Positions 14,102 through 17,655 of a DNA stretch of 17,655 nucleotides are shown piece after piece (position 1 is the stretch's first letter; every line of letters starts with the position of its first letter). The translations under genes were made by a program, and so were the position numbers. Under the pieces are notes generated by a model. That model was not told where the DNA came from, did not search any database, and saw only the letters and a program-made list of their open reading frames with translations. The stretch covers positions 1 to 17,655 of the forward strand of contig JBFWQE010000115.1 of assembly GCA_050249615.1 (NCBI GenBank), in the 5' to 3' direction. This DNA comes from VFZN01 sp050249615. Its GTDB lineage: Bacteria; Acidobacteriota; Vicinamibacteria; Vicinamibacterales; UBA2999.

Positions 14102-16969
14102 ATGCCGTCGCCCACTGACATCTCGCGCTGGGAGGATACGACGAGATCCGATCCTCCCTGGATTGATCGCAACCGCCTGATCGGCCGCTGGATTCCCCCC
14201 GGCAGCTCGGTGCTGGACGTGGGCGCAGGGTCGATGAACCTGCGACGGTTCCTGCCCGAAGGGTGCCGGTACCAGCCGGCCGATGTCGTCCTCCCTGATG
14301 ACGCGACGCTCTTCGTGGACTTCAACGCCGGCGCCGTCCCGCTCGTCGGCGCGCCCTTCGACTTCGTCGTCTGCAGCGGGGTGCTCGAGTACGTCGTGGA
14401 CGTGGTTCACGCGCTCCGCACGCTGGCGGGGTGGGGACGCCGCGCCATCGTCTCGTATGCGGTGGCCTCCGATCCGCCCGACGAGGGCGCCCGCCGCCGC
14501 GCGGGGTGGGTGACACACCTGTCCGAGGCCGCGCTCGCCCGGAACTTTGCCGAGGCGGGCCTCCGCGTTGTGCGCGAGCAAAGCTGGGAAGCACAGCGGG
14601 TGTACCTGCTGGAACCGCGGCAGCCCGCCAGGCACGCCGTCGACGGCCCGGCCCTGGACTGGCCCGTCAGCGTGTTCCGCGCGGACCCGACGAACGTCGG
14701 CGACTGGTTCAGCGCGCCGTCCCGGCACCTGCCCGCGCTGGCCGGCGCAGAGATCGACATCTTCAAGATACGAAAACCCACGGCGATCGAGGCCGCGGTG
14801 ATCATCGGGGGCGGCGGTCTCTTCGCACCGGTGTTCAACACCCGCTTCGAGCACCTCCGCTTCTCCGCACACCACCCCGTCGTCGGATGGGGCCTGGGCG
14901 AGAACATGCGGATCGACACGCGGGCCGGATGGGTCGACGAGGGACCGCCCACGGTCCCGCCCTGGACGGACCGCTGCGACCTGCTGGGCGTCCGCGACTA
15001 CGGCGGCCGCGCCTCGTGGGTACCCTGTGCCTCGTGCCTTCACCCCGCGTTCCTCACGCCCCGCGTTCCCGCGCACGAGGTCGTGATCTTCTCGCACAAG
15101 CGGATTCCCATCGACGCGCGCGGGCTGCCGGAACGCACCAACGACGGCAACGACATCGAGGCGGCGCTGGATTTCCTCGCGTCGGGACACGTCGTGGTCA
15201 CCAATTCGTACCACGGCGCCTACTGGGCCACACTGCTCGGGCGTGCCGTGGTCGCCATGCCGTTCAGCTCGAAGTTCTGGGGGCTGCGTCATCGGCCGGT
15301 GTTCTGCCGTCCCGACCGGTGGGTCCGGGCAATCGAGTTCGCCCGTCCGTATCCCTCGGCGCTGGTCGAGTGCCGCCAGGCCACCCAGGCATTCGCGGGC
15401 AAGGTCTCGGCGCTGCTGGGCCTGGAGACCGGTTCGCCCGGGCCCGCGGCGCATTCGCGCACGCCGCCGGCGGCCGCCGCCGTGCGGTCCGAATCGGCGG
15501 GGGCGTGGGCGAGCGACGCAGAACTGGATGCCGGGCTGGGTCAGCTCGGCCTCGGCGCGGTCCAGAGAGCGGCGGTCGCCGTGGAGCTCGCAGGACGCGG
15601 ACCCGTCTGGTGCGTGCGCCATGGCGACGACCTGCCGCCGGCCGGCCGGCCCTGGCGAGCCGCCGTCCTCGTTCCCGGCGTCGTCCCGCCGCCCGATCGA
15701 TTCGTCGAGCGCCTCGCCTCGACCGCACGCCTCGTCATCATCGGTTCGGACGACGCGGCACTGGACGATCTGAAGACGCGCTTCGTCGCGCGGCGGCACA
15801 TCGGCGTCGAAGGGCCCGGCGGGCGCGAAATCTGGATCGGCGCCCGACCCGACGCGCGTGCCGACGCCGGCGCGGGCAGGCTGCCGCGCGTGGTGTGCTA
15901 CTACACGAGCGGGACGCCCTACGAGGCCGAGGCCGCGGGCCTGCGTGCGTCATGCGATCGGCTGGGCGTGCCGCACCACATCCAGGGGCTGCCGGAGCGC
16001 GGGTCGTGGGAAGCCAACTGCGCGCAGAAGGCCGCGTTCATCCATCAGTGCTGGCGCGAGCGCGGTGAACCGCTGCTCTGGGTGGACGCGGATGCCAGGC
16101 TGCACGACCGGCCGGACCTGCTGCGGGACGCGGACGTGGACTTCGCCATCCACAGAGTGGACGGCTGGCAGTTTGCGAGCGGGACGATCTTCTTCAACAA
16201 CACGCCGCTCGCAGGCGTCCTGCTCGACGGCTGGGAGCGCTTGTGCCGGCAGCACCCGCACGTCCTCGACCAGGTGCTCCTGGACGTGGCGTGGGAGGAA
16301 GTCACCCGACGGCACCCGCTCTCCACGCGCTGGCTTCCCTCCGCATACACGCTCATCTGCGATCATCCGGACGCACGCGCGGGCGCAGAGCCGCCCGTGA
16401 TCGTGCACCACCAGGCCTCGAGACGGTTCAAGTCGATCGTTTCCAGGCAGGCCCCGCCTCGGCAGGCACCCTCGATACCAGACGCGTGGCGTCGCGCACG
16501 GCGGGCGGGTCGAACGTGGCTCGACGCGTCGGGCGCTCCGGCCGCGGGTCGCCTCGTCGCCGCCCCCGGCTTCGTTCCGGCGCCCGGCACACCCGAGACG
16601 ATCCCGGCGGCATTCACCGAGTTCGAGGCCCGCGTCTCGGAGTGGCTGGCATGCCGCGGCGCGGCCGCGGGTCGGGTCGCCATCTTCGGGGCGTCGTGGT
16701 TCGGCGCCCGGCTGGCCGCGCACGTGCGCCTCGCCGGCACGGAGCCAGTCTGCTTCCTCGACAACGACGCGTCGCGGCACGGCGTCGACCTGGCCGGCCT
16801 GCCTGTGGCGCCGCCGGCGCCGGAACTCACATCTCGGCTCGACACGGTCGTCGTCGCGTCGCTCGCTCACAGCGTCGAGATCGAGTCGGCGCTGCGCCGA
16901 ACGCCAGCCGGGTGTGAGACGATCCTCGCCGCCCATCACGCGCGGCTCGGCGCGCAGCAGAAGGGCTAG
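14102..16969 (+). CDS. Multidomain glycan enzyme: methyltransferase - polysaccharide pyruvyltransferase-like - unknown - glycosyltransferase - Rossmann domain
   Basis: The chain has 955 residues and no signal peptide or membrane helix, so it is cytoplasmic. Residues ~20-175 form a class I SAM methyltransferase: SVLDVGAGS at 36-44 and FDFVVCSGVLEYV at 86-98. Residues ~188-440 match the polysaccharide pyruvyltransferase family (PF04230 type): NVGDWFSAP (198-206), IIGGGGLF (234-241), VVTNSYHGAYWATLLG (365-380) and the following SSKFWGL (389-395). After a Pro/Ala-rich linker (~441-468), residues ~470-580 are an unrecognised alpha/beta segment. Residues ~595-780 look like a GT-A glycosyltransferase: VVCYYTSGTPYEAEA, GSWEANCAQKAAFI and LLWVDADARL with a DxD-type D662-A-D664. 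Residues ~840-945 form a Rossmann unit (VAIFGASWFGARLA, 859-872; FLDND, 885-889) like those in PglD or sugar-modifying proteins. It probably builds and caps a surface glycan; the acceptor is unknown. AGAGG lies 3 nt before the ATG. Confidence 0.85.
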   Translation: MPSPTDISRWEDTTRSDPPWIDRNRLIGRWIPPGSSVLDVGAGSMNLRRFLPEGCRYQPADVVLPDDATLFVDFNAGAVPLVGAPFDFVVCSGVLEYVVDVVHALRTLAGWGRRAIVSYAVASDPPDEGARRRAGWVTHLSEAALARNFAEAGLRVVREQSWEAQRVYLLEPRQPARHAVDGPALDWPVSVFRADPTNVGDWFSAPSRHLPALAGAEIDIFKIRKPTAIEAAVIIGGGGLFAPVFNTRFEHLRFSAHHPVVGWGLGENMRIDTRAGWVDEGPPTVPPWTDRCDLLGVRDYGGRASWVPCASCLHPAFLTPRVPAHEVVIFSHKRIPIDARGLPERTNDGNDIEAALDFLASGHVVVTNSYHGAYWATLLGRAVVAMPFSSKFWGLRHRPVFCRPDRWVRAIEFARPYPSALVECRQATQAFAGKVSALLGLETGSPGPAAHSRTPPAAAAVRSESAGAWASDAELDAGLGQLGLGAVQRAAVAVELAGRGPVWCVRHGDDLPPAGRPWRAAVLVPGVVPPPDRFVERLASTARLVIIGSDDAALDDLKTRFVARRHIGVEGPGGREIWIGARPDARADAGAGRLPRVVCYYTSGTPYEAEAAGLRASCDRLGVPHHIQGLPERGSWEANCAQKAAFIHQCWRERGEPLLWVDADARLHDRPDLLRDADVDFAIHRVDGWQFASGTIFFNNTPLAGVLLDGWERLCRQHPHVLDQVLLDVAWEEVTRRHPLSTRWLPSAYTLICDHPDARAGAEPPVIVHHQASRRFKSIVSRQAPPRQAPSIPDAWRRARRAGRTWLDASGAPAAGRLVAAPGFVPAPGTPETIPAAFTEFEARVSEWLACRGAAAGRVAIFGASWFGARLAAHVRLAGTEPVCFLDNDASRHGVDLAGLPVAPPAPELTSRLDTVVVASLAHSVEIESALRRTPAGCETILAAHHARLGAQQKG

Positions 16970-17502
16970 CGCTGCACGGCCCTCTTGACCTCGCGCTCGA
17001 GCTCCTTCACCTCCCGGCGCCACGGCCGCTCCGCGTCGCCAATCGCTTCCTGCACCGCGACGACGATCACGTCGTCGGGCAGGACCGGGGTCGTCCGGAC
17101 GATCAGGTCCACGGTGCGGTACTCGGCGGGCTCGATCCCTCGCTCGCCCACGAAGCGCTGGTAGCCGCGAACGGTGCCGTCCGGCACCAGCACCCATGCG
17201 CCAATCACCTGCCGCCTCACCGGCGTGTCCCCGAGGTTGTTCAGCTCGAGTGACAGGGTCACCCCGCGCTCGCTCCGGTTCAGCCGGACCACCCTGACGG
17301 CCAGCGGGCACCCGGGCTGCTCGAGCGACGCCGCCTCGAACGATGTGCCTGCGAATCCCTTCAGGCGGAAGGGCGAATCGCCGCCGGAGGGGCGCCTTGG
17401 CGCTGGCGGTGTACGCGGGGCGGATGGGGCCTGCGCCGCGGCCGGGGCCAGCTGGCCGACGATGAGCGCGAGCGCCAGGCCGGTGCGGCGGAATCGCGAC
17501 AT
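16966..17502 (-). CDS. Small secreted protein of unknown function
   Basis: The protein has 178 residues from the ATG at 17502, which has GAGGAG 4 nt upstream; an in-frame ATG at 17514 lacks a spaced ribosome binding site. Residues 1-25 (MSRFRRTGLALALIVGQLAPAAAQA) are a signal peptide with an A-x-A cut. A Pro-rich stretch (~26-40) follows. The middle (PLAVRVVRLNRSERGVTLSLELNN through QVIGAWVLVPDG) alternates like a beta-sandwich, as in periplasmic Ig-like proteins. The end (REVKELEREVKRAV) is a short charged helix. I recognise no family. Its stop codon interlocks with that of the multidomain glycan gene: both TAG codons share the palindrome CTAG at 16966-16969. Confidence 0.8.
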   Translation of the reverse strand: MSRFRRTGLALALIVGQLAPAAAQAPSAPRTPPAPRRPSGGDSPFRLKGFAGTSFEAASLEQPGCPLAVRVVRLNRSERGVTLSLELNNLGDTPVRRQVIGAWVLVPDGTVRGYQRFVGERGIEPAEYRTVDLIVRTTPVLPDDVIVVAVQEAIGDAERPWRREVKELEREVKRAVQR

Positions 17503-17576
17503 TCGACTCCTCATCCCTCACACCGATGCTGCGCCGGCATCGGGTGACGAGGCGGCCGATGGTAGCACGCCTTCGC

Positions 17577-17655
17577 TCAGGGCGACTCGCGCCAGACCTG
17601 CAGGCCCGGCAGCCGAATCGGCCATGGCGCGTCACCGTCGCCATCCGCCATCGCC
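17577..17655 (-). CDS. Probable C-terminal tail of a gene entering from the right edge
   Basis: The minus-strand frame ending in TGA at 17577-17579 is open to the window edge and encodes about 25 residues ending WPIRLPGLQVWRESP. Third codon positions are mostly G/C, as in the other genes here. It reads in the same direction as the small secreted protein gene, with 74 bp between the two. Only the tail is visible, so no family can be named, and chance openness is possible. Confidence 0.35.
   Translation of the reverse strand, partial: AMADGDGDAPWPIRLPGLQVWRESP

Noticed and set aside
14081..15799. 572-codon open frame antisense to the multidomain glycan gene
   Set aside because: The plus-strand frame carries conserved motifs throughout; the antisense product is low-complexity Arg/Gly/Asp.

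Overview
The window is strongly GC-rich bacterial chromosome with high G/C at third codon positions. It carries an exported RidA, a DUF5916 outer-membrane protein, an acyl-ACP-synthetase/acyltransferase fusion and many short repeats between genes. This mix suggests a Vicinamibacteria-like Acidobacteriota, but no rRNA or marker gene is present, so the lineage is an inference. I see no tRNA, rRNA, insertion sequence, integrase, phage gene or CRISPR array. No stretch over 300 bases lacks a gene.

Layout: 2-1243 (+) metal-dependent amidohydrolase, cut by the left edge. 1473-4256 (-) AMP-ligase/ACP/LPLAT fusion. 4506-4973 (+) Hsp20 chaperone. 5156-6778 (+) malic enzyme, preceded by an array of four tiny hairpins. 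8699-6818 (-) a run of three genes: radical SAM (COG0731 type), SnoaL/DUF4440-like and DUF1801. 8737-9798 (+) exported repeat protein. 9849-10298 (+) exported RidA-like protein. 12634-10439 (-) DUF5916 protein. 12746-13972 (+) alpha-oxoamine synthase. 14102-16969 (+) a 955-residue multidomain glycan enzyme (methyltransferase, pyruvyltransferase-like, glycosyltransferase, Rossmann). 17502-16966 (-) small secreted protein. 17655-17577 (-) probable tail of another gene.

This looks like core and envelope housekeeping rather than one pathway. The fusion ligase/acyltransferase handles membrane lipid, malic enzyme supplies pyruvate and reductant, and the DUF5916 and multidomain proteins concern the cell surface. 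Only radical SAM - SnoaL - DUF1801 looks like a transcription unit, with the last two genes translationally close.

The most unusual material is of two kinds. First, the 955-residue protein puts two terminal glycan decorations and a glycosyl transfer module on one chain. Second, there are several short-repeat systems. A hairpin array with GNA triloops and 4-nt CCCA spacers lies before malic enzyme, and a 45-nt-periodic relative is built in frame into the ligase/acyltransferase linker. G-tract tandem arrays start directly after the stop codons of convergent genes and switch strand to match each transcript.
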